Positions 15,801 through 24,287 of a DNA stretch of 29,661 nt are shown piece after piece (position 1 is the stretch's first letter; the number at the start of each line of letters is the position of its first letter). The notes under the pieces are model-generated. The model was given only the letters and a program-made list of their open reading frames with translations, searched no databases and had not been told where the DNA came from. Source of the DNA: a virus. Position numbers and translations under genes: made by a program. Where the stretch lies: positions 1 to 29,661 of IMG/VR virus record IMGVR_UViG_3300017917_001698, one strand, 5' to 3'.

Positions 15801-16949
15801 TTGTGTTACTCTAATTTTTGACAATGTTGTATATTTAGTAATATTTCCAGAAGAATTAAATGATGGCATTTCAGTCCATCTTGTTCTTGTCCATCCAGAT
15901 CCATTCCAATATAATGTTAGTACTCCAGCATCTTCTACTACCCCGCCATTTTCTTTTGCAACATTAAGTGCTAAATTAATAGAAGTTGATCCATCTACAG
16001 AAATAATAGTATCATCAATATATATATTAATAACTGGAGTTGACATTAATGTATTAAATTTTAATACTAATTTATTTGTCATAATGCCATCTTTATCATA
16101 TAGTCCAGTAATAGATCTATCTGATGCATCTGAAATAAAATACTTATACTTGTTCATATCACTTAATAAATTATTTTTATAAAATGGTACTGGTGCTGCA
16201 ATATTAATTGATTCTGGATTTTGTATGAGTGAAGTTACTGGCATATATGTATCATTTGTATACCCTGCTATTAAATCTGTAGTAACCTTTCTAAAATTTG
16301 ATGGGAATGAAAACTTAGAACTTCCAGTATTAACATACGATTCTCCAGGTCTAAAGTTAGTAAATGCCGAATCTGATGGCCAAACAGAATTATATTGATA
16401 ATCAAAATAACTTACTTTATATATTTCTGGAACTGTAAAATACACATCTGGTAATTCATCTTCTGTACTAAATCTATTTAAAACAATATCATATGTAAAA
16501 AAAGATATGATATCTGATTCAGATGATCCTCCAATATATGTTTCTACCTTTTGCCAGCCAAATGAATTAATCTCTATTGAAGATGAGCCAAATTGACTAT
16601 CAGAACCTTTTGCAGATATATTTGCCATAATTGGGGTATTAGTGTCTGTTTTAATATAAAAAATTATTTTATATGATCCACTAGATGTTGTTGGTATTAT
16701 AGAATAAGATATTTTATCTTGATCATCTATCATAGTAAATTTTTTAGTAGTAAATCCAGATTTTGCATCTGATCCAGTAACAGATGTAAGAGTCGTTGAT
16801 GTACTAACATTAGATTCTTTAATACCATTGCCAGCTACCGTGGCATAAACTGGATTAAATATATTTTGGTTCCACTCAGCAAATACTGAAGGTGTTATTT
16901 TAATAGATTTAGAATTAGAAAAAATATTAGTTTCAACATTTGATAGCAT
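12825..16949 (-). CDS. tail hub/tip protein with inserted carbohydrate-binding-like domains
   Basis: A 1374-residue baseplate or tail-tip protein. Hub-like signals are LTNYVTAFSINKSLDSKNT (about 415), CSLRTVADVISNMLDLSGF (about 550), LVDALDQIFLPYQIGAYIDE (about 600) and the C-terminal IQVGDVVTLSYTLPG...YIVHSISHNFDAG (about 1330), which is usual in gp27/gpD-like hub proteins. Unusually large extra parts are present. Residues about 30-200 look like a carbohydrate-binding jelly roll (SGSYKIIFYIKTDTNT; FGWQKVETYIGG). Residues about 855-1100 look like a LamG/concanavalin-like sandwich (YSAKFNFKDGLEKCSGGVFF; YASFNLKVVTRKS; LLYVFLNNVEING). The ATG at 16949 overlaps the previous stop as TAATG, with GGAG upstream. 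It probably forms the central tip below the tail tube. No peptidase or lysozyme motif is visible. Confidence 0.78.
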   Translation of the reverse strand: MLSNVETNIFSNSKSIKITPSVFAEWNQNIFNPVYATVAGNGIKESNVSTSTTLTSVTGSDAKSGFTTKKFTMIDDQDKISYSIIPTTSSGSYKIIFYIKTDTNTPIMANISAKGSDSQFGSSSIEINSFGWQKVETYIGGSSESDIISFFTYDIVLNRFSTEDELPDVYFTVPEIYKVSYFDYQYNSVWPSDSAFTNFRPGESYVNTGSSKFSFPSNFRKVTTDLIAGYTNDTYMPVTSLIQNPESINIAAPVPFYKNNLLSDMNKYKYFISDASDRSITGLYDKDGIMTNKLVLKFNTLMSTPVINIYIDDTIISVDGSTSINLALNVAKENGGVVEDAGVLTLYWNGSGWTRTRWTEMPSFNSSGNITKYTTLSKIRVTQISKNTRSLFASYSSSSFLTDIQRMQVIEISPRLEIDLTNYVTAFSINKSLDSKNTYMPISSLNADDATITLSGFPLGNIENIIPIFSNQSNKTSSILRGKLSKNIKLYTNFYLENYFDDTKKIFVIPETLIPGGVFYSDTWEESDINEVTIQAFDIGRYLQSTQVSDYVCSLRTVADVISNMLDLSGFTDYDYNSLYEVCNDKNIPVDLAYFYVNSQDTTLVDALDQIFLPYQIGAYIDEYGVMKFLSLPIILNKTNSNITISDNNIIENGYSVTSKAKPGKISLRYQSPKIKQTLAVQNFLLEGSSPSFIYTTASDVVWSQQNSDSVGMNYLSANMNETQNYFELDTNSLYDIFHTYNLNSNGYAVIENEIVSFLYKEYLIEDQSNHDVLVRVKSDIELAAEIDRFNKKYKVGLMISDGSIKSEYNTVITPTGKISNVQRGMFGTKVKEHTVLTSGNAATKDIDCKNLSSSYLISGPGTYTSATNNEFTITTPSTGKVLLYPATERSSVVTSSGTDYYKTYSAKFNFKDGLEKCSGGVFFNLDSSEVSGENAYFVELVRYNTLKADGITWNNPEIYRYAIVFYRVVGGEENIIAYSDATSAVKSIISNFEKVLVPQGSGEEKTYTETTDNRYASFNLKVVTRKSTGDDGENGSITNLLYVFLNNVEINGWRKYDGTTWVPMDQNTKTGMPKKPSFTNNISVGSIFGSFISTDPVAISGITYPTQTGTIAGAVRELHATYKPLTERSVNYYFQDREFLNGLIQNQNIFNNSKSYIMQTKPEVIGINTYDIQYTTPAAVSVDVLPVEYLLKYFPGPEVVDQKYMQTKEVDEYSLSYSTILNTGFRAKFAIANNSSHMVFLKKDATELLPTTVVLNLYTNELIAPSDQEIIEKIIDPSNLSETVQIDSNWVQSKDSANKLINTISKGLDNFSKDVSLQIFGNPLIQVGDVVTLSYTLPGLNQQKYIVHSISHNFDAGLSTSLTLNMINSGVNY

Positions 16950-17638
16950 TAGATCTCCGTAAACTCTATGCTCATATCTACAAAATCTTTTTCTGTATTT
17001 CTTTTTCTAATAGTTTTTGAAAAATCACTTATAAAAACTTGATATATTTTTGAAGCAGTTGAGGCAGATGCATATGTAGAATCATTAGGAATCTGTCCTA
17101 GTGATGGATCTGTATGCTTAGAAGCAATTAGTTTAATATAAATTGGATTACCAACATTAGCATTATAAAATGCAGATAGCCAAGACGCTCCATAATTACC
17201 ATCAACTATTGGTGATTTAGTTGTTGATGTTGTAGGCAAAAAATCCCATGATGTAGAAATAATATCTTTTTTACTAATAACAAATTTTCTTAATGTGCCA
17301 TTAGCCATTCTAGCTTCTTTTTCTAAAAGAATAGGTGTAATTGAAATTTCTTTGCGATTATGATCTGTTAATTTATACCATGTTGTTGAAAATGTTATAG
17401 TTCCAGATATTTGGCCAACTGCTGCTGGTGAAAAATTTATCGTTGTACCAGAAACACTTGTAACTTTTGTGTTTGCTGCAAAACCAGTTCCAGTTATTGT
17501 TTGACCATATACAATGCTGCTATTTGCAACAGCAATTACTACAGATGTTGAACCAAGTGATCCGCCAGAAGAATATGCTGCTGTCGTTGGACTATTATTT
17601 AGTGCTACTGCTATTCCAGAGTCTAGTTGATATGCCAT
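16949..17638 (-). CDS. distal-tail-like protein (Dit position)
   Basis: A 229-residue tail protein encoded between tape measure and hub, the usual place for the distal tail protein that joins the tube to the tip. After a short start (MAYQLDSGIAVAL) it carries a glycine-rich beta module (YSSGGSLGSTSVVIAV; ITGTGFAANTKVTSVSG; residues about 22-85) and then the conserved-looking part TWYKLTDHNRKEISITPILL, KFVISKKDIISTSWDF and VFISDFSKTIRKRNTEKDFV. Sequence alone does not prove the Dit fold; the assignment rests on position and size. The ATG forms TAATG with the tape measure stop, and its own stop forms TAATG with the hub start, so the three products are probably coupled in translation. Confidence 0.7.
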   Translation of the reverse strand: MAYQLDSGIAVALNNSPTTAAYSSGGSLGSTSVVIAVANSSIVYGQTITGTGFAANTKVTSVSGTTINFSPAAVGQISGTITFSTTWYKLTDHNRKEISITPILLEKEARMANGTLRKFVISKKDIISTSWDFLPTTSTTKSPIVDGNYGASWLSAFYNANVGNPIYIKLIASKHTDPSLGQIPNDSTYASASTASKIYQVFISDFSKTIRKRNTEKDFVDMSIEFTEI

Positions 17639-20600
17639 TATTTCTTCACCACATTACTTTTATTATTTTTATTTTCTAGCAACTTAATCTTAGCAATAAC
17701 CTTATCAGCTATTTCATTTGGATTGTTGCCACTAATATTCATAGTTATAGTATACATGGATCCACCAATAGTTGTTGTAGATCCAGAGAATCCTAGTGCT
17801 CCAGAGTTAAATCCTACTGTAGGTGTTTTAGGCAGTGGTGATAAACTCTGGTAATTTCCAGATCTCATATTTGATAAAAATGTTTGATCTGCTGATGTAA
17901 TTTTTTTATTTTTTTCAATAATTGCTTTTCTTTCTTCAGCAAGATTTATTAGTCTATCAAGTTGAACAACTTTGCTTTCACGAGTAAATTTTGCACCTTC
18001 AAACATAGATTGCTGTTGTAGCATAGCAGCTTCCATAAAATTACCAGATATTTTTGCCTTGGATGCTTGAGTAATAAGATCCATCTGCCTCATCTGATAT
18101 TGTGCTTGACGATCCATTTCATCATTAACATCTTTTAGAGCATCACGCTTTTTACGAAGAGCTTCAATTTCTTTATCATACGCATCTGTTAATTTGCCAG
18201 CTGCAGTGGCAGCACTTGTTGTTGTTTTAGTAGTTTTATCTGTATTTAGATTATTTTTTTGAAGAACCTTTGCTGCATCTGTTTCTGCTTTTCTAGCTGC
18301 TGCTAAATCTTTTACAAGTGAATCTCTTTGTGCAAGTAGTCCTGCTCGTGCTCGTGCAGGTATTTTAGGATTTGCTAGTTGTTTATAAACATCATTAAGC
18401 GCAGTTGTAAGTTCAGCAACAGATAATGTTGCTTTTGCTCCTTCGCTAAGATTAGACTCTGCAATTATTTGAAGAGCAACCCTAGCAGTTTTACCATCAA
18501 TCTTAGTAAGTATATCTGGAATCATTGCAAGATCAAGTATTGTTAAACTACCTTTTGCGTATGCCATATAAATATCAATTTGTGCTGCTGAGTCTAACTT
18601 AGATAAAGATTCAGTTATTTTCTTAAATAGTTCTGGATTAGATTTTTTAAGTGCTCCTAGTGCCTGATTTCCTAAATCTTTAAGTGCTGCTGCAGCAAGT
18701 TCTCCGCTACTGTCTAATTTATTTAATTCGGCAATTAAAGTTTTTCCAGAAGATTCTAATGATTCAAAATTTGACATAGATACTGTAAATTGTGCATTAT
18801 ATTCTTCTTGAGAAATAACACCATCAGCATATTGTGCATTTAATAATGCTAAAGCTTCATTTTGTTGAGTAAATGCTGTTGATAAAACAACACTTGCAGT
18901 TTGTATTTTAGTTTGAATATTATTAAATTCATTAAGTTGATCTTGGTATCTCTTTCCAAATGTTCCAGTAAGTATATCTATGCCATAAGCTTTTGTACTT
19001 CCTACAACTCCACCTTGTTCAGATGCTTTATTTCTAGCAGCTTGATATCCAGCAGTTCTCTTTAGTCCAGCATAATCTGTTCCTAGATTTAATGGACCAA
19101 ACTTAGGTATTGATATTTTACCAACTTCTGATATTGCTGTTCCAACAGCCTGAACATTTTTATTTGATTGAGTCTTTAAAAATTCTAATCTTGCTTTAAT
19201 TGTTAATGGTTCTTTTGTAATATCTTTTCCATCTGGAGAAAGAATTTGCTGCACAGCCATTTTTAGTTTAACTTGATCTGCGCCAATTAAATCTGCTGCT
19301 GCCTTAATATTTGCAGCAATATCTGCTGGCCCAAGACCAAAGATTGCAGCTCTTTGTGCAACATCAACTGCTGCTGCCTGCATACCAGCCTGTGGCCCCT
19401 TCATTGCAGCAGTATTTATTACTTGTGTAGCTCTATTTCCCTTTTGATTATAGAATTCAGCAAATCTCTTAACTGCTTCTCCACTAGCAGAAATTAATTG
19501 TCTATTATTTCTACTAAACTCTCTTGCACTTGGTAATGCTCTTCCAGTAAATTGTGCAAAATCTTCTAAAGACTTTACGCTTCCATATCTTGCTTCTGCT
19601 TCCATTTTTGCAGAATCTGCTATTTCTTCTGCTGCTTTTTTAGCACTCTTATTTAATTGATATACTGCTGCAGCTGTTGCTACTAGTATTGTTGGTAAAA
19701 CACCAATTATATTTTTTAACATACCTACCGCTTGTAATGCAAATACTGCTGGCATTATTGCTTGTGCAAGTTGACCAAATTTTCCTGGCAACATTGATAA
19801 AGAAAATAGTAATGCTGATATACCAAAATTACCGCCTGCTCTACCTATTGCACCACGTACTTTTCCAAATCTTTTTTGTGTTTCTTCTTTTGGTTCTGGC
19901 ATTCCTGGCATACCCAAAAATACTGGTCCACCCTTACTACCACCATTATTAGCCATTGCACCAATTTGTGGAGCAGTTACCCTAGTAGCTCTTGCAAGTT
20001 CCTCTTGTGTAAATGGTTTATTTGTATTTGGATTTATAAGAGTAGTAGCTGCTGCAGAAAGCTTGCTTGCTGCCAATGAAGTTTCTTCAACTTGATCAAT
20101 CATTCCTAATTGAAGCCCACGAGCAATATCTTGACCAATAATAAAAGTTTTCTTTGATGGTGAATTTGTTCCTGCTGCATTTGCCATTGCAAGTACAGAT
20201 TGATTTGCTACAAGAGCAGCTTGTGCTGCTGCTTGAGTAGCTAAATCTCTTCCACTTGTATAATTTCCTGGTAAATTAATATTACTTGCTGGTCTAGCTT
20301 GTGGCAATCCAGATTTTGTGAGAGTAGATTTTGGTCTTGCTACTTCTACTTTTCCAAACTTAGCGGTTCCAGTTTTTTCATCTATAGTAAACATACCACT
20401 AGCAAGACCTTGTCTATACTGAGACTGTGATGGTTGTATTCTTATTTGTCCAACTTGATTGCCAACTTTTTCTAAAGCTAAAGCAACCTGTCTACTTTCT
20501 GAATCCATTAATTTAAATTCTTCAATAACACTCTTAGTTGCTTCTGCAAATAGTGTATCTGTTACTTTTTGTTTTTCTGTTCCTTTTGCAAGAGCTACCG

Positions 20601-23121
20601 CTCTTTCTCCAATAGCAACTTCAAGTTTTCGAGTTGCAGCTAGTATTCTAGGATTAGAAATATCTGCTCCACCACGCATTGCTGATGCAGCAAACTTATC
20701 TTTAAGTGATCCATATTCAGACTCAAATCTAGGTATACTAACTCCACCACTAATTTTTCCAGACTTCAGGGTTATTTCTTTTATTGCTTGATTTAAAGAT
20801 GTAGGAAGTTCTGCAGTAAGATTTGATACAACACGAATTATTCCTGGGAATTGTTTATTTAGTTCTCTTAACTCTGGTATTAGTGTAAATATAGATTCAA
20901 ATTCAGGTGATCCTTGAGCAAATGGCATGGTAGCATGAGCTCTTTCAATATTAAGTGATAATCCTTTTCTATATCCAGGAATAGTATCAGAAATCATTCC
21001 ATTAATTAATCCACCATATTTTTGTGCCATTTTAGCTGGAATAATTGCTTCTCCTGGAGAAACCATAGCTGGAACAATATCTCCAGCACCTTTTGGTCCA
21101 GGAACACTTACAACTCCTTCAGCAAACTTCTTTGGTCTAAATCCTGGAACCATCATTCCTGGCATTCTTGTAGCAGCAGTATTTTGAGCATTAATCATTC
21201 TTTGATACTCAGTTACTAACTGTCTTACAGCTCCTGCTTCTCCAGTAAATGCCTGTTCAAGCCTCATATGGGACTGTTCAAGAGATGCTGCTGCTGCAAC
21301 TGCATTCTGTTGTTCAACAGTTAAATAATTAGTCTGTTCACCAAGTATTTTAGATTGTCCTGTAAGTCTTAAGAATCCAGTTCTTAATAACATTAATCCT
21401 TTAATACCATTTGCAACAAAGTTTGCCATCAAACCTATTGTCATAAGTAATACTGGTGCTAATCCACCTAAGTATAAAACAATCTTAGTAATTACCTTTT
21501 TTGTTCCATCAGATAAACCATTAAACCAATCTAAAAATGTATTAAGCTTATCTAATAATGGAGTTAATACTTCTAAGAATGCTTGGCCTACTGGAACTAA
21601 TGAGAATCTTAAATCTTCAACAGCCTTACGGAACTTATTCATTGATGAGTTAGCTGTTATTCCTAATTCTTTTTCTGCTAAAGATGCAAGATCTTCTACA
21701 GATGCCCCAGCTAAATCAAGGACTCTTGATGCCTGATTACCATCTTTAATAACATTATCAAACAAAGCAGAAAGACGAGCCTGTTGGAATTTTCCAAATA
21801 ATTGCTCAATTGCTCTTTGTCTTTGTAGTCCAGAAAGATTATCAAGTGCTTGTGCAAACTCAATAACTGTTGCTTTTAAATTTCCAACATTTTTTTCAAC
21901 AATTTGATCAATGTTGATGCCCATATCCATCAACATGCCTTTTGCTTTATTTGATGGATTAATAAGTGATGCAAGACCAGACTTTAATGCGTTAGCACCT
22001 TCAGCTGCATTAATTCCGCCTTCTTTCATTGCTGCCATAAAGAATGCTAAATCTTTTACATCTCCACCAAGTTCTTGAACAATAGGTGCTGCTTTTGGAA
22101 TTGCGGTTGTAATATCATCAAGTGATACAACAGTTTGGTTTTCAACAGCATTGAGGAAGTTAATAGTATCAGCTAAATCATTTGCTTGAATTTTAAATGC
22201 ATTTGTTAAAGAAATTGTTGTTTCAAGTGCTTTTTGTTGATCAATTTGACCAAGTACTTGCAACCTTGTTGCCTGTGATACTTGTGCCTGTAAATCTTGT
22301 CCTTGAAAACCTGCTGCTGCAGCATCTGCTGCCAAACTAACTGTATCTGCTACGGCAATACCATATTTAGTAAACTCTTTACCAAGTCCTTGTATTGATT
22401 CTAAAGCAAACTGAGTTTGTTCTGTTGGTGTAAATAAATCTCCATAGACTTTTCTAAACTTGATTGCAGCAGTTTCCATATCCATAAATGTTTTTGTTGC
22501 AACACTTCCAAGTCCAACTAATGGAATAGTAAAACCAACCATAAGCTGTCTTCCAGCCCACTGTGTATTCTTACCAAAATTTAAAAGATTAGTTGACCCT
22601 TGTTTAATTAATTGATTAAATATTGCTTGTTTTTGTGCTGCTAATTGCGTTTGTGTTGCAAGATTATTCATATCAAGATTAGTAGGCATAACAGCGATTG
22701 CTCGCATTGCACCGCTTGCATCACGGCCCATCTTAATATATTGTGTTTGTAATCTTTTTACATTTTCTACTGCAACTTTATTTACTGTGTCTAATTCTGA
22801 TTTAAAAAATCTACCAAATGTTCTTGTTGATGCAGCAGAGTAGCGGAAATATTCCCGCATTGAAAATTTATTTTTTTCTAAAGAATCTGTAAAGTTTTCT
22901 GCAGTAGTTCTAACAGTACGTAATTCTGCAGAGAAACCCTTGATAGCATTTACGCCATTAAGGAAATTTCTCTGCAGATCACGCTGAGCTAATGAAGCTG
23001 CTTCACTACTTTTTGCTACAGATGAATGAAATCTTGCTATCTCTCTTTGTAGAGACTTAAGTTGTCCTAATGCACCAGACGTATCAATACTTACGCCAAT
23101 TTCGGCATTGACATCAGACAA
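17638..23121 (-). CDS. tail tape measure protein
   Basis: An 1827-residue tape measure protein, which sets tail length and is ejected with the DNA. Using the general rule of about 0.15 nm per residue, the tail would be about 270 nm long (inference). The N-terminus is a long helix (LGQLKSLQREIARFHSSVAK). Residues about 215-395 match the TP901-type tape measure region (TNAFKIQANDLADTINFLNA; VVSLDDITTAIPKAAPI; FFMAAMKEGGINAAEGANAL). Hydrophobic segments lie near 540-575 (IVLYLGGLAPVLLMTIGLM) and 1097-1160. A typical GPKGAGDIVPAMVSPGEAII motif lies near 675-695. A charged coiled coil lies near 1647-1687, before the end. The start is TTG at 23121, with GAGGTG 7 bases upstream. The C-terminal stop overlaps the next ATG. 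No lytic transglycosylase or peptidase domain is evident. Confidence 0.92.
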   Translation of the reverse strand: MSDVNAEIGVSIDTSGALGQLKSLQREIARFHSSVAKSSEAASLAQRDLQRNFLNGVNAIKGFSAELRTVRTTAENFTDSLEKNKFSMREYFRYSAASTRTFGRFFKSELDTVNKVAVENVKRLQTQYIKMGRDASGAMRAIAVMPTNLDMNNLATQTQLAAQKQAIFNQLIKQGSTNLLNFGKNTQWAGRQLMVGFTIPLVGLGSVATKTFMDMETAAIKFRKVYGDLFTPTEQTQFALESIQGLGKEFTKYGIAVADTVSLAADAAAAGFQGQDLQAQVSQATRLQVLGQIDQQKALETTISLTNAFKIQANDLADTINFLNAVENQTVVSLDDITTAIPKAAPIVQELGGDVKDLAFFMAAMKEGGINAAEGANALKSGLASLINPSNKAKGMLMDMGINIDQIVEKNVGNLKATVIEFAQALDNLSGLQRQRAIEQLFGKFQQARLSALFDNVIKDGNQASRVLDLAGASVEDLASLAEKELGITANSSMNKFRKAVEDLRFSLVPVGQAFLEVLTPLLDKLNTFLDWFNGLSDGTKKVITKIVLYLGGLAPVLLMTIGLMANFVANGIKGLMLLRTGFLRLTGQSKILGEQTNYLTVEQQNAVAAAASLEQSHMRLEQAFTGEAGAVRQLVTEYQRMINAQNTAATRMPGMMVPGFRPKKFAEGVVSVPGPKGAGDIVPAMVSPGEAIIPAKMAQKYGGLINGMISDTIPGYRKGLSLNIERAHATMPFAQGSPEFESIFTLIPELRELNKQFPGIIRVVSNLTAELPTSLNQAIKEITLKSGKISGGVSIPRFESEYGSLKDKFAASAMRGGADISNPRILAATRKLEVAIGERAVALAKGTEKQKVTDTLFAEATKSVIEEFKLMDSESRQVALALEKVGNQVGQIRIQPSQSQYRQGLASGMFTIDEKTGTAKFGKVEVARPKSTLTKSGLPQARPASNINLPGNYTSGRDLATQAAAQAALVANQSVLAMANAAGTNSPSKKTFIIGQDIARGLQLGMIDQVEETSLAASKLSAAATTLINPNTNKPFTQEELARATRVTAPQIGAMANNGGSKGGPVFLGMPGMPEPKEETQKRFGKVRGAIGRAGGNFGISALLFSLSMLPGKFGQLAQAIMPAVFALQAVGMLKNIIGVLPTILVATAAAVYQLNKSAKKAAEEIADSAKMEAEARYGSVKSLEDFAQFTGRALPSAREFSRNNRQLISASGEAVKRFAEFYNQKGNRATQVINTAAMKGPQAGMQAAAVDVAQRAAIFGLGPADIAANIKAAADLIGADQVKLKMAVQQILSPDGKDITKEPLTIKARLEFLKTQSNKNVQAVGTAISEVGKISIPKFGPLNLGTDYAGLKRTAGYQAARNKASEQGGVVGSTKAYGIDILTGTFGKRYQDQLNEFNNIQTKIQTASVVLSTAFTQQNEALALLNAQYADGVISQEEYNAQFTVSMSNFESLESSGKTLIAELNKLDSSGELAAAALKDLGNQALGALKKSNPELFKKITESLSKLDSAAQIDIYMAYAKGSLTILDLAMIPDILTKIDGKTARVALQIIAESNLSEGAKATLSVAELTTALNDVYKQLANPKIPARARAGLLAQRDSLVKDLAAARKAETDAAKVLQKNNLNTDKTTKTTTSAATAAGKLTDAYDKEIEALRKKRDALKDVNDEMDRQAQYQMRQMDLITQASKAKISGNFMEAAMLQQQSMFEGAKFTRESKVVQLDRLINLAEERKAIIEKNKKITSADQTFLSNMRSGNYQSLSPLPKTPTVGFNSGALGFSGSTTTIGGSMYTITMNISGNNPNEIADKVIAKIKLLENKNNKSNVVKK

Positions 23122-23146
23122 TTATTTCACCTCATCTTAATTTGTA

Positions 23147-23470
23147 TTATTCTACAGAGCTAAGAACGTCTGGCATTTGGTTCAGGGTAACTCCTGAAGC
23201 AGCCTCGACAATCTTATACACAGTAGGAAGATCAAGTAGTTCTTCTAGTTTAGATAGGTCATCTGCAATTTCAGGTTTATACTGTTTCATTGCTATTTGA
23301 GCACACTCTACCAAAAGTGTCATAGACTTTTCGTTATCTTCCGCCACTGCTGCAACTCCTTCAAACTTCTTCAAAAAAGGACGAAGAAGAGAGATTTTTA
23401 GAGGACGCACTTTAATTTCTGTTCCATCAATTAGAGTAAGCGTTTTTTCCTCATGAATTGTTGTTGCCAT
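23147..23470 (-). CDS. tail assembly chaperone, short form (gpG-like, stand-alone)
   Basis: A 107-residue protein just upstream of the tape measure gene, where the gpG-type chaperone that coats the tape measure lies. It is clearly paralogous to the first 100 residues of the next upstream protein: both share MAT.I, DGTE, V.PLKI, LR.F, the EC..IAMKQ segment, P.I, LE...D.PT and I.E...G. It lacks the C-terminal extension of the long copy. Only 25 bases separate its stop from the tape measure start, so a frameshift extension of the gpGT kind is not possible here. It has a strong ribosome site (GGAGGG, 6 bases before ATG), its own TGATATAAT box, and higher GC than the long copy (27 of 60 in the line at 23161), all consistent with being the abundant form. 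Confidence 0.82.
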   Translation of the reverse strand: MATTIHEEKTLTLIDGTEIKVRPLKISLLRPFLKKFEGVAAVAEDNEKSMTLLVECAQIAMKQYKPEIADDLSKLEELLDLPTVYKIVEAASGVTLNQMPDVLSSVE

Positions 23471-23497
23471 TGTTTCCCTCCAATATAGGTTGTAATA

Positions 23498-23506
23498 ATT
23501 ATATCA
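23498..23506 (-). promoter_or_regulatory. extended -10 promoter element (TGATATAAT)
   Basis: The 44-base gap between the two chaperone genes reads CTATGATATAATTATTAC on the minus strand. The predicted start is near 23491, giving a leader of about 21 bases with GGAGGG before the ATG at 23470. The box could raise the short chaperone and tape measure above the long chaperone. No -35 is seen. Confidence 0.55.
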
Positions 23507-23514
23507 TAGCTAGG

Positions 23515-24207
23515 CTATCTTAAATCTTCATAATCAAGACCCATGCCTATGCCAAATCCAGCCTTTTTTGCATTTTGTCCCTGTAAAGATAATACATCGT
23601 TGCTATCTGTAACCTTACCTTTACTAAATACCCTTGCTTTTAAATCTTCCCATTCTTTTTGGCCACGATCTGAATTAGCATCTAAATCTACACCTTGGAT
23701 TGCTGCAACAAACTTTTTTTCTTCATAATCTAGCTCTCGTCTACTTGATAATATTTCCATCAATTCTGGCATAGAAATAGAAGATTCTAATTCATCATAA
23801 TTTTTCCAAATACCCAAAATAAAAACTTCTGATTCTAATTTTAATAAATCTATATCTTCCCAGGAAGTACCTGATTTGCTTTTTTCTGCTTGTTCTTTTA
23901 CTGTTTCTACAGAATTATCATTAATTTTTATACCGCCAGATATTTCCAATATCTCATTAATTGTTGGCATATCTATATTTTCTTCAAGGTCTGAGATAGA
24001 GTTTGATATTTTTGGATAATGTTGTTTCATGGCTATTCTGGCACATTCAAGCAAAATTAAAATAGATTCATCATCATCTTTTGCATTATTGATTAAAGAA
24101 AAAACATCCATAAACTGCCTTAAATATTTTATTTTTAATGGAGAAACTTCAACTTCTGTTCCATCAAATAAATAAATATTTTTAGTTTGATATATTTTAG
24201 TAGCCAT
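23515..24207 (-). CDS. tail assembly chaperone, long form (gpG-gpT-like fused in one frame)
   Basis: A 230-residue protein. Residues 1-100 are homologous to the short chaperone encoded next. After a polar linker (VKEQAEKSKSG) come 120 more residues (WEDIDLLKLESEVFILGIWK; ISMPELMEILSSRRELDYEE; FVAAIQGVDLDAN) that resemble the T part normally reached by a -1 ribosomal frameshift in other phages. Here both parts are in one continuous frame. In the known system the T part binds the tail tube protein and the G part coats the tape measure. The ribosome site is weak (AGGGA) and the gene is AT-rich (17 of 60 G+C in the line at 23881), consistent with low expression. A terminator and a -10 box precede it. 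The T-like reading of the C-terminal half is inference. Confidence 0.78.
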   Translation of the reverse strand: MATKIYQTKNIYLFDGTEVEVSPLKIKYLRQFMDVFSLINNAKDDDESILILLECARIAMKQHYPKISNSISDLEENIDMPTINEILEISGGIKINDNSVETVKEQAEKSKSGTSWEDIDLLKLESEVFILGIWKNYDELESSISMPELMEILSSRRELDYEEKKFVAAIQGVDLDANSDRGQKEWEDLKARVFSKGKVTDSNDVLSLQGQNAKKAGFGIGMGLDYEDLR

Positions 24208-24222
24208 TATTATCCCTAATAT

Positions 24223-24231
24223 ATTCTATCA
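24223..24231 (-). promoter_or_regulatory. extended -10 promoter element (TGATAGAAT)
   Basis: Just after the terminator downstream of the tail tube gene, the minus strand reads TTTATGATAGAATATATT. The predicted transcription start is near 24216, leaving a leader of only about 9 bases before the ATG at 24207. It is the same variant as at 6170. No -35 is seen. Confidence 0.5.
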
Positions 24232-24236
24232 TAAAG

Positions 24237-24271
24237 CAACAAAGCCCACCTATAAATAGATGGGCCTGTTG
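24237..24271 (-). terminator. terminator hairpin after tail tube gene
   Basis: Inverted repeat in the 80-base gap after the tail tube stop. On the minus strand GCCCATC (24265-24259) pairs with GGTGGGC (24250-24244) around an 8-base A/T loop. An outer CAACA/TGTTG pairing lies just beyond, with a short unpaired step. On the minus strand it is followed by only a modest T-rich stretch. On the plus strand it is followed by ATTTAGTTTTTTT, so the element could work in both directions. Confidence 0.6.
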
Positions 24272-24287
24272 TTATTTAGTTTTTTTA

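Noticed and set aside
15739-16182. Plus-strand open frame of 147 codons
   Set aside because: It is antisense to the tail hub gene, hydrophobic without pattern, has no start signals, and all genes in the window run the other way.
23149-23156. TGTAGAAT before the tape measure gene (also at 25568-25575)
   Set aside because: Both copies are made by the codons GTA GAA plus stop at gene ends, and the TG spacing is one base short of an extended -10.
23515-24207. A slippery heptamer near the GAAAAAAGC stretch in the long chaperone gene
   Set aside because: In the reading frame the run does not fit X XXY YYZ, and the frame is already continuous through the T-like part, so no frameshift is needed.
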